Source: Prevotella sp.
Lineage (GTDB): Bacteria; Bacteroidota; Bacteroidia; Bacteroidales; Bacteroidaceae
Length of the DNA stretch: 64,000 nt
NCBI GenBank assembly: GCA_016285075.1
Contig: JAEEQB010000022.1
Location: 1-64,000, forward strand
Direction of reading: 5' to 3'
Part shown: in pieces, positions 25,040 to 34,134 of the stretch
Numbering within the stretch: position 1 is the first letter of the stretch
How the letters are laid out: every line of letters starts with the position of its first letter
The notes under the pieces: model-generated
Database searches by the model: none
What the model was told of the DNA's origin: nothing
Seen by the model: only the letters and a program-made list of their open reading frames with translations
Position numbers and translations under genes: made by a program

Positions 25040-28000
25040 TTGAACATTCTAAAGCATATCATCAACTGGTCGGTATGGAGTCTCTTGGCTCTTTACCTGA
25101 TAGTCATTGTAGCACTTCGCACTACAACCGTGCAGCAGTTTCTGGGAAATCAGATTGCCGATGCCATCGGTCAGAAACTAGGTACGAAGGTCAGTGTGGG
25201 ACGCGTAGACTTAGGGCTGTTCAACCGTATCATCATTGACGATGTCACTATATGGGACCAGCAGCAGAAAAAGATGCTACAGGTTGCCCGCATAGCCACA
25301 AAGGTGGAATTGCTTCCTCTCGTGGACGGACGTATCAGCATCTCCTCAGCTCAGGTTTTCGGTGCCAAAGCCTCTTTCTACAAGACCGATGCTGCTTCTC
25401 CTGCTAACTTCAAGTTTGTCCTTGACTCGCTCGCATCGAAGGACACGACCGGCTCCACACCTTTCAACCTGCATATAGGTTCGCTCATCATGCGCCGTTC
25501 GGCCATTACTTACGAACAATACGACGTAGCACCCACTCACGGGAAAATCAATCCCGCCCACCTGAACATACAGAACATCAGTGCCCATATCCTGCTGAAA
25601 ACGCTGAAAGACGACTCTGTCAACGTCGTTGTGAAACGTCTCGCTGCCAACGAACAGTCAGGGTTGCAGATTGACAGGTTGTCGTTTCACATGATAGCAG
25701 GACTACATCAGGCCCGGTGTACGGATTTCGTATTGGAGATGCCTGACACCCATCTACAGATTGACAGCATTGCCGCCCGCTACGAACTACGTAACAAACA
25801 ACTCTCAGAGGGGTCGCTCTCTTTCTCTGGAAGTATCAGCGATTCGCGTATAACCCCTTCAGACCTGAGGTCGTTACTGCCTGCGCTGAAGAACTACCAA
25901 AGTCCGATATCCATTTCCACATCATTCTCAGGAACAGACCACTCCTTCAGAATCCCGACACTGACAGTAACTTCACCTCATGACGACATTGCCATCGCAG
26001 GCAGGGGAGAAATAAGAGACTGGAAAAACCGGTTCCCCCTGTGGCACGTATCTTTGGACAACCTTTCGCTGTCAGACAAAACGGTGGATTTCCTAACCAA
26101 AACCATAAACGGTATTCCCGACATGATACGCCGTTTGGGAAATCTGCACCTGAGTGGAACCTTTGATGGTGATGCCAATGGCACTATTGTTGCGCAAAAC
26201 AATATCGGTTCCGGCATAGGAGACGTGAAACTCGACCTCACACTCCACCCCGGACGCCAGTTTTCGGGAGACATTGAAACTGAAGGTCTGGATTTACGCC
26301 AGCTGCTGGACAACGAGCAGGTAGGAACGCTCGCTACGAACATACAGATAGAAGGGCAGATTCCCAGTTTCCAGCAACTCATGCTCAAAGCAGAGGGAAC
26401 CGTCTCACAACTGGAATACAACAATTATAACTATGAGAACATCTCGTTGAATGCCACCTACTCCGCTCAGAGCATTGCAGGCCATATAGACATCGACGAC
26501 CCAAGCGTCACAGCCAACATCGAAGGCGAGATACAACCGCACCACTACAACATCCGAGGCTCCATCTGCAATCTCTCACCCAAGTCGCTCAATCTCACCG
26601 ACCGATGGGGCGATGCACGCTTCAGTGCAGACATCCTTGCCGATTTCGAAGCAAGCAGTCTGAACGACATACAAGGGAATCTGGACATCCGTCATTTCAC
26701 TATGGATGACTACCGGCTGGATCATCTCCACATCACTTCCGGCTTCATCGACCAACAGCATTTCATCTCAATGAACAGCGACTTTGCACAAGCAGAACTG
26801 ACAGGAGAGTTTGATGTTACGACCCTTCCACAGAGCATCATCAACGCTGTGGGCTTCCATCTGCCCACTCTTCCGGGGCTACCACCTGTCACACACAAGA
26901 CGGATAACAATTTCTCATTCAACCTGAGACTCACCCAAGGAGACTTCTTCCAGAACATTCTCCAGATGCCACTCACCCTCAAACAACCCATCTCACTAAA
27001 AGCTGTCGTCAATGCTCCCAGCCAACGCCTCGATATTAATGCAATGGCGCCAGCATTCAGTTATAACGGCACTGAGTACCAGACCGGACATCTTGCCGTT
27101 TCCACACCTGCCGATACAATGAAGTGCCAGATAGGACTTACAAAACTGTCGGACGAAGGTTTCCCCCTTGACATAGGACTGAGTGCCGATGCTGCAGATA
27201 ACCAGCTGACCACCTCGCTCCGATGGAACAACAACGATCCCGAAAAGCCCATGAACGGCGTTCTCAATGCAGTGGCCAGGCTCTACAGGAATGCGGCAGG
27301 ACAGCCAGAAGCTAACATCAACGTCCTGCCTTCGCAAACATACATCGGAGCTTCGCTGTGGACTATTGCCCCCGCAAACATCATCTATTCCGACAATCAC
27401 CTCACTGTTGACAATTTCACAATAGAGCACGATGACCAATATCTGCAAGTTAACGGTACCGCCTCTCGAAGTTCCCATGACTCCTTACTCATCGACCTAA
27501 ACAAGATTGAAGTCGACTATATCCTGAACCTGGTGAACTTCCACGCCGTAGAATTTGGCGGACAGGCAACTGGACGCGCCTACATGACCCAAGCCTTTGG
27601 CGAGACACCAACTGCACATGCATCGCTACGTGTAGACCATTTCCTGTTTGAATACGGACGGATGGGCACTTTGCAGGCTCTTGTGGACTGGAATCAGCAG
27701 CAGCACCAAATTGACATTCACGCCACCGCCAACGACGGTCCTGAAGCCACTACTTACATCAATGGCTATGTTGCACCCTCCTCCAGCACACAGCATCCTG
27801 CACCATATATCGACCTGAGTATCTCGGCCCACGGCACCTACATCGACTTCATGCACTCCTTCACCGAGTCATTTCTGTCGAATGTCACTGGTCATGCACA
27901 AGGCGATCTGCGCCTGGCAGGACCGCTGAGCGCTATTAACCTCACTGGAGGACTTGTTGTCGATGGTCAGGCTACTGTCACGACACTGAACACCACCTAC

Positions 28001-29425
28001 GAACTGAGGAAAGACACTGTCACCTTCATTTACAACGAAATCATGCTCGACAGCGTACCTATTTACGACAAGCACAACAATATTGCATACATGAGCGGTG
28101 GCATACACCACCAAGACCTTACACGTCTCACTTTCGACCTGAATATCGACACGCCACGACTGTTAGCCTACGATTTCCACAGCTTTGGCGACCAGTCATT
28201 CTACGGAACAGTAATGGCTAACGGGCATGTCGCCATAGAAGGACGACCAGGGCGCGTCACCATCGACTGTGACGTCACGCCTCTCGATGGCACCACCTTT
28301 GTTTACAACGCCTCCCAGACAGATGCCATCGCCAACCAAGAGTTTATCACATTCATAGAGCCATCTCTCTATCCTGACAGCCCTGCCAGGCCTGCAGAAC
28401 CAGACTCTTCACCGACCGACATCTATCTCAACTTCCATATCAATGCAACTCCTCAGGCCGCCTTACGATTGCTGATGGATGCCAACACTGACGACTATAT
28501 CACACTATATGGAACAGGAGACCTGCGTGCTACTTATCACAACAAAGGTGCTTTCCAAATGTTCGGCACCTACACTGTCAACCGTGGAACTTATGATGTC
28601 ACCATCCAGAACATCATCAAGAAGAATTTCCAGTTCCAGGATGGTGGTACCATCGTTTTTGGCGGAGATCCCTACGATGCAGCACTCGCCTTGCAGGCTG
28701 TCTACACCGTCAACGGCGTAAGCCTCTCCGACCTTCAGATTGGCAACTCGTTCTCATCCAACACTGTCCGCGTAAACTGTCTCATGAACATTGGCGGTCA
28801 GCCCAAGTCGCCACAAGTCACCTTTGACCTTGACCTCCCTAACGTCAATGCCGATGAAAAGCAGATGGTGCGATCTCTGCTCTCCTCACAGCAGGAAATG
28901 AACCAACAGGTTCTTTATCTGCTGGGTATCGGCCGATTCTACAACCAAGGCCAGAACAATGCTTCACAGCAGCAGGACCAGACATCACTCGCCATGCAAT
29001 CTTTCCTGTCAGGGACTCTCTCCACACAGATCAACACCGTGCTCAACTCGGTCATCAAGAACGACCAATGGAACTTTGGAGCCAACATCTCTACAGGTAC
29101 TGAGGGTTGGAACAATGCAGAATATGAAGGAATCGTCAACGGCAGGCTTCTCAACAACCGCCTGCTCATCAACGGACAGTTCGGCTATCGTGATAACGCC
29201 ACACAGGCCAATCCTTCGTTCATTGGCGATTTCGACATACGTTATCTGTTATTGCCGAACGGCAACATTGCGTTGAAAGTATATAACCAGACCAATGACC
29301 GTTATTTCACACGCTCCTCACTCAACACCCAGGGTATCGGCGTCATCTTGAAACATGACTTCAACGGACTATCGGAACTGTTTCAGCATATGCGACTGGA
29401 CAAAAACAAGACTGGGAAAAAATAA
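25040..29425 (+). CDS. TamB-domain envelope protein (translocation/assembly or lipid transport)
   Basis: A 1461-residue protein: one N-terminal membrane helix (about residues 8-26), then a very long run of short beta strands typical of AsmA/TamB-like proteins that span the periplasm as a hydrophobic groove. The C-terminal DUF490 domain is recognisable (GTYTVNRGTYDVTIQN, IVFGGDPYDAALALQAVYTV and the LLSSQQEMNQQVLYLLGIGRF block). TamB-like proteins move phospholipids to, or help build, the outer membrane. No ATG is available in frame after the upstream TGA at 25031; TTG at 25040 gives a proper membrane anchor and is the likely start. No TamA-like partner is adjacent. Confidence 0.93.
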   Translation: MNILKHIINWSVWSLLALYLIVIVALRTTTVQQFLGNQIADAIGQKLGTKVSVGRVDLGLFNRIIIDDVTIWDQQQKKMLQVARIATKVELLPLVDGRISISSAQVFGAKASFYKTDAASPANFKFVLDSLASKDTTGSTPFNLHIGSLIMRRSAITYEQYDVAPTHGKINPAHLNIQNISAHILLKTLKDDSVNVVVKRLAANEQSGLQIDRLSFHMIAGLHQARCTDFVLEMPDTHLQIDSIAARYELRNKQLSEGSLSFSGSISDSRITPSDLRSLLPALKNYQSPISISTSFSGTDHSFRIPTLTVTSPHDDIAIAGRGEIRDWKNRFPLWHVSLDNLSLSDKTVDFLTKTINGIPDMIRRLGNLHLSGTFDGDANGTIVAQNNIGSGIGDVKLDLTLHPGRQFSGDIETEGLDLRQLLDNEQVGTLATNIQIEGQIPSFQQLMLKAEGTVSQLEYNNYNYENISLNATYSAQSIAGHIDIDDPSVTANIEGEIQPHHYNIRGSICNLSPKSLNLTDRWGDARFSADILADFEASSLNDIQGNLDIRHFTMDDYRLDHLHITSGFIDQQHFISMNSDFAQAELTGEFDVTTLPQSIINAVGFHLPTLPGLPPVTHKTDNNFSFNLRLTQGDFFQNILQMPLTLKQPISLKAVVNAPSQRLDINAMAPAFSYNGTEYQTGHLAVSTPADTMKCQIGLTKLSDEGFPLDIGLSADAADNQLTTSLRWNNNDPEKPMNGVLNAVARLYRNAAGQPEANINVLPSQTYIGASLWTIAPANIIYSDNHLTVDNFTIEHDDQYLQVNGTASRSSHDSLLIDLNKIEVDYILNLVNFHAVEFGGQATGRAYMTQAFGETPTAHASLRVDHFLFEYGRMGTLQALVDWNQQQHQIDIHATANDGPEATTYINGYVAPSSSTQHPAPYIDLSISAHGTYIDFMHSFTESFLSNVTGHAQGDLRLAGPLSAINLTGGLVVDGQATVTTLNTTYELRKDTVTFIYNEIMLDSVPIYDKHNNIAYMSGGIHHQDLTRLTFDLNIDTPRLLAYDFHSFGDQSFYGTVMANGHVAIEGRPGRVTIDCDVTPLDGTTFVYNASQTDAIANQEFITFIEPSLYPDSPARPAEPDSSPTDIYLNFHINATPQAALRLLMDANTDDYITLYGTGDLRATYHNKGAFQMFGTYTVNRGTYDVTIQNIIKKNFQFQDGGTIVFGGDPYDAALALQAVYTVNGVSLSDLQIGNSFSSNTVRVNCLMNIGGQPKSPQVTFDLDLPNVNADEKQMVRSLLSSQQEMNQQVLYLLGIGRFYNQGQNNASQQQDQTSLAMQSFLSGTLSTQINTVLNSVIKNDQWNFGANISTGTEGWNNAEYEGIVNGRLLNNRLLINGQFGYRDNATQANPSFIGDFDIRYLLLPNGNIALKVYNQTNDRYFTRSSLNTQGIGVILKHDFNGLSELFQHMRLDKNKTGKK

Positions 29426-29433
29426 GTTTGCGC

Positions 29434-29625
29434 TGGCAGACAGAACGCTTCTCTTCAAGCCGTCTAAGGCCACTCTCCCAGTAAGTGAACGCCACTCTCC
29501 CAGTAAGTGAACGCCACTCTCCCAGTAAGTGAACGCCACTCTCCCAGTAAGTGAACGCCACTCACCTAGTAAGTGAACTATTCTCTCCAGGCAAGAGAAC
29601 TATTCTCTCCAAGCAAGATAGACAT
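29434..29625. repeat. Intergenic repeat element A: 36-bp header plus tandem 22-bp units
   Basis: Positions 29434-29469 form a header that recurs at 42403-42438 (28 of 36 bases identical, counted by eye, with CTTCTCTTCAAGC-type core). It is followed by four identical 22-bp units (29469-29556, each starting GCCACTCTCCCAGTAAG), one variant unit and two diverged units with TCTCCAAGCAAGA. No unique spacers separate the units. The rest of the 425-base gap up to dcuB shows only the dcuB promoter. Confidence 0.8.
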
Positions 29626-29792
29626 CCCATGCGAAGAGGGTATTGATTTCATAAATATCCGACCTTTGACCAGCGCTCCGTGGTTGCTCAGACCATTCGC
29701 AGAGAACTTGCCAAGAACGCCCAAAACCCAGTATTTTTATCAATAACTAAAAATTTTTCAATCTTCTTACTTCACTTTTCAATTCTTTTTCG

Positions 29793-29800
29793 TAACTTTG
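29793..29800 (+). promoter_or_regulatory. -7 promoter box of the DcuB gene
   Basis: TAACTTTG followed by GCAGC, about 50 bases before the ATG. The -33 element is not clear. Confidence 0.55.
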
Positions 29801-29850
29801 CAGCAAAATAAGGCTAAGAATCTAAAAAATAACAACTAAAACTCATAATT

Positions 29851-31299
29851 ATGATTACCTTTACAATGATTCTCCAACTTTGCATCGTACTCGGTGCACT
29901 TTGGGTTGGCTCACGTTATGGTTCACTTGCCCTTGGTGCCATCTCCGGAATTGGCTTGGCCATTCTCGTCTTCGGCTTTGGGCTCAAGCCTGGCACACCT
30001 CCTACTGATGTGATATACATCATCATCGCAGCCGTTACCTGTGCAGGTATTATGCAGGCTTCAGGTGGTATGGACTGGCTTATTCAGATTGCCGAGAGAC
30101 TCTTGCGCAAGCATCCTGACCGCATCACTTTCCTTGCCCCTCTCTGCACATTCTTCCTTACTGTGCTTGTTGGTACGGGGCATGTCGTTTATACCTTAAT
30201 GCCGATTATTTGCGACATTGCCCTGAAGAAAGGCATCCGTCCTGAGCGTCCCTGCGGCGTTGCCTCTATAGCCTCTCAGGTCGGTATTACCTGTTCTCCT
30301 ATTGCCGCAGCTGTAGTGGCCTTTGTTACCATCTCCAATGCCAATGGCTTTGACATCACCATCCCAGGAGTGCTGATGATTTCCATCCCCGCCTGTCTCT
30401 GTGGACTCATGGCGGCGGCGGCTGCATCCTACCATCGTGGACTCGATCTCGATAAGGATCCGCAATTCCAGAAGAAGTTGCAGGATCCTGAGCAGTACAA
30501 ATACATCTACGGTTCCAATGCCACCACCCTTGACAAGGAGATTCCACAGTCGGCCAAGAATGCCGTCTTCATCTTCCTCGGCGCCCTTGCCGTTATCGTG
30601 TTCTTCGCTGTGTTCCAGAATGCACTTCCCGCATACGACACACTTCGCGGCATAAAGGGAACAGATCCTCTGGTTGTCAATGAAAACCTGACGCTGACAT
30701 CTGACATGCTCGTCAAGGCAAAGATTCACGTTGATGGCATGACAGAGTTCTTCCCCAAGCCGTTGGCCATGAACCTCGTCATTCAGATTATCATGATCTC
30801 TGCTGCTGCCCTGATGATCATCTTCTGCAAGGCAGCACCCAAAAAGGCAGTGGCTGGACCTGTCTGGCAATCAGGTATGGTGGCAGTTGTTGCCATTTAT
30901 GGCATTGCCTGGCTCGCCGACACCTATTTCTCCAACTACCTCGATGAAATGAAAGTCATGCTGGCCGACGTCGTTTCATCCTATCCGTGGAGCATTGCAC
31001 TGGTATTCTTCCTTGTATCCGTTCTCATCAATTCCCAAGGTGCCGTTGTCGTGGCCATGTTGCCGTTGGCATACTCACTCGACATCTCAGGTCCAGTGCT
31101 GTTGGGAGTACTGCCCAGTGTCTATGGTTATTTCTTCATCCCCAACTATCCCTCGGATATTGCCACGGTGAACTTCGACCGTTCTGGCACCACCGTCATC
31201 GGCAAATACCTGTTGAACCACTCGTTCATGATGCCGGGACTCATTTGTGTCTTCACTTCAACCATCGTGGCTTACGTGCTTTCTATGATTTTCTATTAA
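29851..31299 (+). CDS. dcuB: Anaerobic C4-dicarboxylate antiporter, DcuA/DcuB family
   Basis: A 482-residue inner-membrane protein with about ten to twelve hydrophobic segments. The N-terminal block LGALWVGSRYGSLALGAISG, the ASGGMDWLIQIAERLLRKHP segment and APLCTFFLTVLVGTGH are typical of DcuA/DcuB. These proteins exchange fumarate, malate or aspartate for succinate during fumarate respiration, which fits a succinate-producing Bacteroidales cell. It is a single-gene unit: its own promoter upstream and a strong terminator 20 bases downstream. DcuA and DcuB cannot be separated with certainty by eye. Confidence 0.92.
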   Translation: MITFTMILQLCIVLGALWVGSRYGSLALGAISGIGLAILVFGFGLKPGTPPTDVIYIIIAAVTCAGIMQASGGMDWLIQIAERLLRKHPDRITFLAPLCTFFLTVLVGTGHVVYTLMPIICDIALKKGIRPERPCGVASIASQVGITCSPIAAAVVAFVTISNANGFDITIPGVLMISIPACLCGLMAAAAASYHRGLDLDKDPQFQKKLQDPEQYKYIYGSNATTLDKEIPQSAKNAVFIFLGALAVIVFFAVFQNALPAYDTLRGIKGTDPLVVNENLTLTSDMLVKAKIHVDGMTEFFPKPLAMNLVIQIIMISAAALMIIFCKAAPKKAVAGPVWQSGMVAVVAIYGIAWLADTYFSNYLDEMKVMLADVVSSYPWSIALVFFLVSVLINSQGAVVVAMLPLAYSLDISGPVLLGVLPSVYGYFFIPNYPSDIATVNFDRSGTTVIGKYLLNHSFMMPGLICVFTSTIVAYVLSMIFY

Positions 31300-31319
31300 T
31301 CACGCAAAACACCCCTCAT

Positions 31320-31353
31320 AAAAAGCTGCCATTCATTGGAATGGCGGCTTTTT
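31320..31353 (+). terminator. Rho-independent terminator of dcuB
   Basis: AAAAAGCTGCCATTC pairs with GAATGGCGGCTTTTT (one G-T pair) around a 4-base loop. It separates dcuB from the long operon starting at 31436. Confidence 0.9.
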
Positions 31354-31400
31354 CATTTCATTTCATAGGTTTATTTTTTCCGTATGTCAGAAAAATATTG

Positions 31401-31408
31401 TACCTTTG
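31401..31408 (+). promoter_or_regulatory. -7 promoter box of the MATE-to-xseB operon
   Basis: TACCTTTG about 28 bases before the MATE start. TTTTTTC at the -33 position is a near match. It may drive up to fourteen genes before the next strong terminator. Confidence 0.55.
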
Positions 31409-31435
31409 TCGCCGTTATATAAATAAGGTGAAGAT

Positions 31436-32785
31436 ATGGACAACAAAAAAGCGGCACTCGAACTGGGGCAGAAGCCCGTTGGACAACTGCTATGGCAGTA
31501 TGCCCTGCCCGCTATTGTGGCCATGACAGCATCGAGCCTCTACAACATTATCGATCGCTCAGTAATAGGTCAGATTGTAGGACCAGAGGCCATTGCAGGC
31601 TTGGGCATCACGTTTCCGTTCATGAATCTCAGCGCAGCTTTCGGAGCAGCAGTGGGCGTGGGTGCCTCAACGTGTATCAGTGTGAAACTCGGCCAGAAGG
31701 ATTATAAGACCGCAGAACACTTGCTGGGCAACACGGTGACGCTGAACCTCCTGATAGGATTTCTGTTCATGGTGGTCTGCCTATTGTTTCTTGATCCCAT
31801 CTTGCGATTCTTCGGGGCTTCTGATGTGACTCTGCCTTATGCCCGTGAGTTTATGATTGTGATTTTGTTAGGCAACATGATCACTCACATGTATTTCGGA
31901 ATGAACGCTGTGCTACGTGCAGCAGGCAAGCCCCGACATGCCATGTACTCTGTTTTGTTCACGGTAGGCATGAACATCGTCCTGGTGATAGCCTTCGTTT
32001 GGTGGTTCCAATGGGGCATAAGGGGCGCAGCTTTAGCCACCGTGGCTTCACAGTCGATGGCTCTGTTCTGGCAGATGCGGATATTCAGTAATCCTAAGGA
32101 GCTGCTTCATCTGAGGCGTGGCATCTATAGGCTGAAGTCGCAGCTGGTGAAGAATATTATCTCTATCGGTATATCACCATTCCTGATGAATGCCACAAGT
32201 TGCATCATCGTCATCTTCATGAACAATCAATTTGTCCGCTATGGTGGCGATATGGCTGTAGGCGCCTACTCAATAGCCAACTCGATGGTGATGGTGTTCT
32301 TCATGTTTGTCATGGGGGTTATCCAGGGAATGCAGCCTATTGTAGGTTATAACTATGGTGCCGAGAAATACGACCGTATGCTGCGCTGCCTGTATCTGGC
32401 CATTGGCTGCGCCACGACTATCCTGCTGGTTGGCTGGGGACTTTCTATGCTGTTCCCGCGTGAAATAGCCCGCATATTCACTACCGACCCCACCCTGCTC
32501 GAACTTGCAGCACGAGGCATCAAGCTCGACATGTTGGTGTTCTTCGTAGTAGGTTCGCAGGCTGTGATAACCAACTTCTTCCAATGTATCGGCAAGGTCA
32601 AGATTTCCATTTTCCTCTCGTTGTCAAGACAACTGATATTCCTGCTCCCCATGGCATATGTGTTTCCACTGTTCTGGGGACTTGATGGTGTGTGGTACTC
32701 GATGCCCGCTTCCGACTTCATATCCTTTGCAATGACAATACCCATACTATTGTGGTACATGAAGACGCTAAAAGCCAATAACTAA
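31436..32785 (+). CDS. MATE family efflux transporter
   Basis: A 449-residue inner-membrane protein with twelve hydrophobic segments in two halves. It opens LWQYALPAIVAMTASSLYNIIDRSVIGQIVG and has GMQPIVGYNYGAEKYDRM, the characteristic motif of the second half of MATE proteins. Members expel cationic drugs or metabolites against Na+ or H+. It begins the tightly packed run that follows; the next gene starts 31 bases downstream. Confidence 0.94.
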   Translation: MDNKKAALELGQKPVGQLLWQYALPAIVAMTASSLYNIIDRSVIGQIVGPEAIAGLGITFPFMNLSAAFGAAVGVGASTCISVKLGQKDYKTAEHLLGNTVTLNLLIGFLFMVVCLLFLDPILRFFGASDVTLPYAREFMIVILLGNMITHMYFGMNAVLRAAGKPRHAMYSVLFTVGMNIVLVIAFVWWFQWGIRGAALATVASQSMALFWQMRIFSNPKELLHLRRGIYRLKSQLVKNIISIGISPFLMNATSCIIVIFMNNQFVRYGGDMAVGAYSIANSMVMVFFMFVMGVIQGMQPIVGYNYGAEKYDRMLRCLYLAIGCATTILLVGWGLSMLFPREIARIFTTDPTLLELAARGIKLDMLVFFVVGSQAVITNFFQCIGKVKISIFLSLSRQLIFLLPMAYVFPLFWGLDGVWYSMPASDFISFAMTIPILLWYMKTLKANN

Positions 32786-32816
32786 GAAAACTGAGTCGTA
32801 AAGTAATAATAACAGA

Positions 32817-33458
32817 ATGATGGAACATATCATTATAAACATAGGAAGACAATTGGGCAGTGGAGGCCACGACATCGGAAGGATGCTCGCCTTAGACTTC
32901 CATGCCAAGTACTATGACAGGGAACTGCTCAACCTGGCAGCCAAGGAAAGCGGCTTCTCCGAGAAGTTCTTTGAGCAAAACGATGAGAAGAAGGGGTTCT
33001 TCAAGGGGCTGTTCAACGTACAGACTTCACACTTCAGCGGTGGGAGTCTGTATAAGACAAACTTCTCCCAAGAAAGCCTGTTTCAGTTCCAAAGTGACGC
33101 AATGATCAAGGCTGCCAAGGAAGGTTCGTGTGTGTTTGTAGGGCGTTGTGCCGACTATGTGCTTCGCGATTTCGATAATACGGTAAACATCTTCATTACA
33201 GCATCCCTTGAGTATCGTATTGAACAGATTATGAACAAGCAGCATTTGGACAAAGATGAAGCCAGGAGATTCATTGAACAGAAGGAATCGAAGCGTGCCT
33301 CCTACTACAACTACTTCACAGGTAAGAAGTGGGGCTCGGCAGAAAGCTACGACCTGTGCATCGATTCAAGTATTCTGGGATTTGTAGAGACAGAAAAGAT
33401 TATAGCAGAATTTATCCGAAAGAGGTTCAACAATGAAGAGAATAGGCTTAATCAGTGA
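32817..33458 (+). CDS. Cytidylate-kinase-like family protein
   Basis: A 213-residue P-loop protein of the cytidylate-kinase-like family found in Bacteroidetes and Firmicutes. IINIGRQLGSGGHDIGRML is the phosphate loop (residues about 6-24), CVFVGRCADYVLRD follows, and KRASYYNYFTGKKWGSAESYDLCID is the C-terminal signature. The true substrate is unknown; it is distinct from Cmk. The start has two consecutive ATG codons. Its last 26 bases overlap the next gene. Confidence 0.9.
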   Translation: MMEHIIINIGRQLGSGGHDIGRMLALDFHAKYYDRELLNLAAKESGFSEKFFEQNDEKKGFFKGLFNVQTSHFSGGSLYKTNFSQESLFQFQSDAMIKAAKEGSCVFVGRCADYVLRDFDNTVNIFITASLEYRIEQIMNKQHLDKDEARRFIEQKESKRASYYNYFTGKKWGSAESYDLCIDSSILGFVETEKIIAEFIRKRFNNEENRLNQ

Positions 33459-33930
33459 CACGCATTCGTACTGGGACGAAAAGTACTTGCACTACTTTGA
33501 GCCTTGCGACGAAATATGGCATGCCGGCGACATCGGCAGCGTTGAAGTAGCTGAGAAACTGGCAGCATTCCGACCTTTCAGGGCTGTGTGTGGCAACTGC
33601 GACGGCGGAGACCTGCGGCTGATGTTTCGGGAACTGAACCGTTTCAAGTGCGAGGATGTGGATGTGCTCATCAAACATATCGGCGGATATCCTGGCAACT
33701 ACGACTACAGCGTTCGCTCCACACTCTTCGCCAATCCGCCACAGCTCTTTATCGCAGGACACTCACATATATTGAAAGTGAAATACGACAAGACCCTCAA
33801 CCTGCTGCATATCAATCCTGGTGCAGCCGGTATCCAAGGATGGCACAAAGAGCGTACCCTGGTTCGCCTCACCATCGACGGAAAGGAATTCAAGGATCTG
33901 GAAGTTATTACATTAAGTGACAGAAAATGA
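33433..33930 (+). CDS. YfcE/MJ0936-type metallophosphodiesterase
   Basis: A 165-residue calcineurin-like phosphoesterase. All metal motifs are present: LISDTHSYW (D, H), WHAGDIGS (GD), VCGNCDGGD (GNxD), IGGYPGNYD and FIAGHSHILKV (GHSH). Members cleave phosphodiesters with Mn2+; the cellular substrate is unknown. The start lies inside the kinase-like gene and the stop overlaps the next gene by 4 bases, so translation is coupled in both directions. Confidence 0.93.
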   Translation: MKRIGLISDTHSYWDEKYLHYFEPCDEIWHAGDIGSVEVAEKLAAFRPFRAVCGNCDGGDLRLMFRELNRFKCEDVDVLIKHIGGYPGNYDYSVRSTLFANPPQLFIAGHSHILKVKYDKTLNLLHINPGAAGIQGWHKERTLVRLTIDGKEFKDLEVITLSDRK

Positions 33931-34121
33931 CGAGAGCGATATTTATCAAGGATCTGAAACTGTTCCTGTTTATGACCATCCTGGCATTTGCCTTCAACGC
34001 ATTGGTAAAAGGCATGTGGCTGGATTATGACATGAATTGGGCCGAAGAAACGATTCATTGGTCATTATTCTCTGCCGTAATGACTTTCCTTATCAATCAT
34101 ACCCATCTGTTTGATAAATAA
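33927..34121 (+). CDS. Small membrane protein of unknown function
   Basis: A 64-residue protein with two predicted membrane segments: LKLFLFMTILAFAFNALVKG (about 10-29) and HWSLFSAVMTFLINHTH (about 44-60), joined by a short acidic, tryptophan-containing loop. The start overlaps the phosphodiesterase stop (ATGA), and it ends 13 bases before rfbB. I do not recognise a family; the overlap and composition suggest a real gene. Confidence 0.75.
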   Translation: MTRAIFIKDLKLFLFMTILAFAFNALVKGMWLDYDMNWAEETIHWSLFSAVMTFLINHTHLFDK

Positions 34122-34134
34122 TTATAGAATAAAT

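Noticed and set aside
29361..29561. A 66-codon minus-strand frame with repeated FTYWESG-like peptides.
   Set aside because: It is only the translation of the 22-bp tandem repeat and the antisense end of the TamB gene.
29469..29600. Tandem 22-bp units that could suggest a CRISPR array.
   Set aside because: The units touch each other without unique spacers and no cas gene is nearby; this is a simple tandem repeat.
30196..30870. A 224-codon minus-strand frame inside dcuB.
   Set aside because: Antisense shadow of a membrane-protein gene; no signal, domain or promoter.
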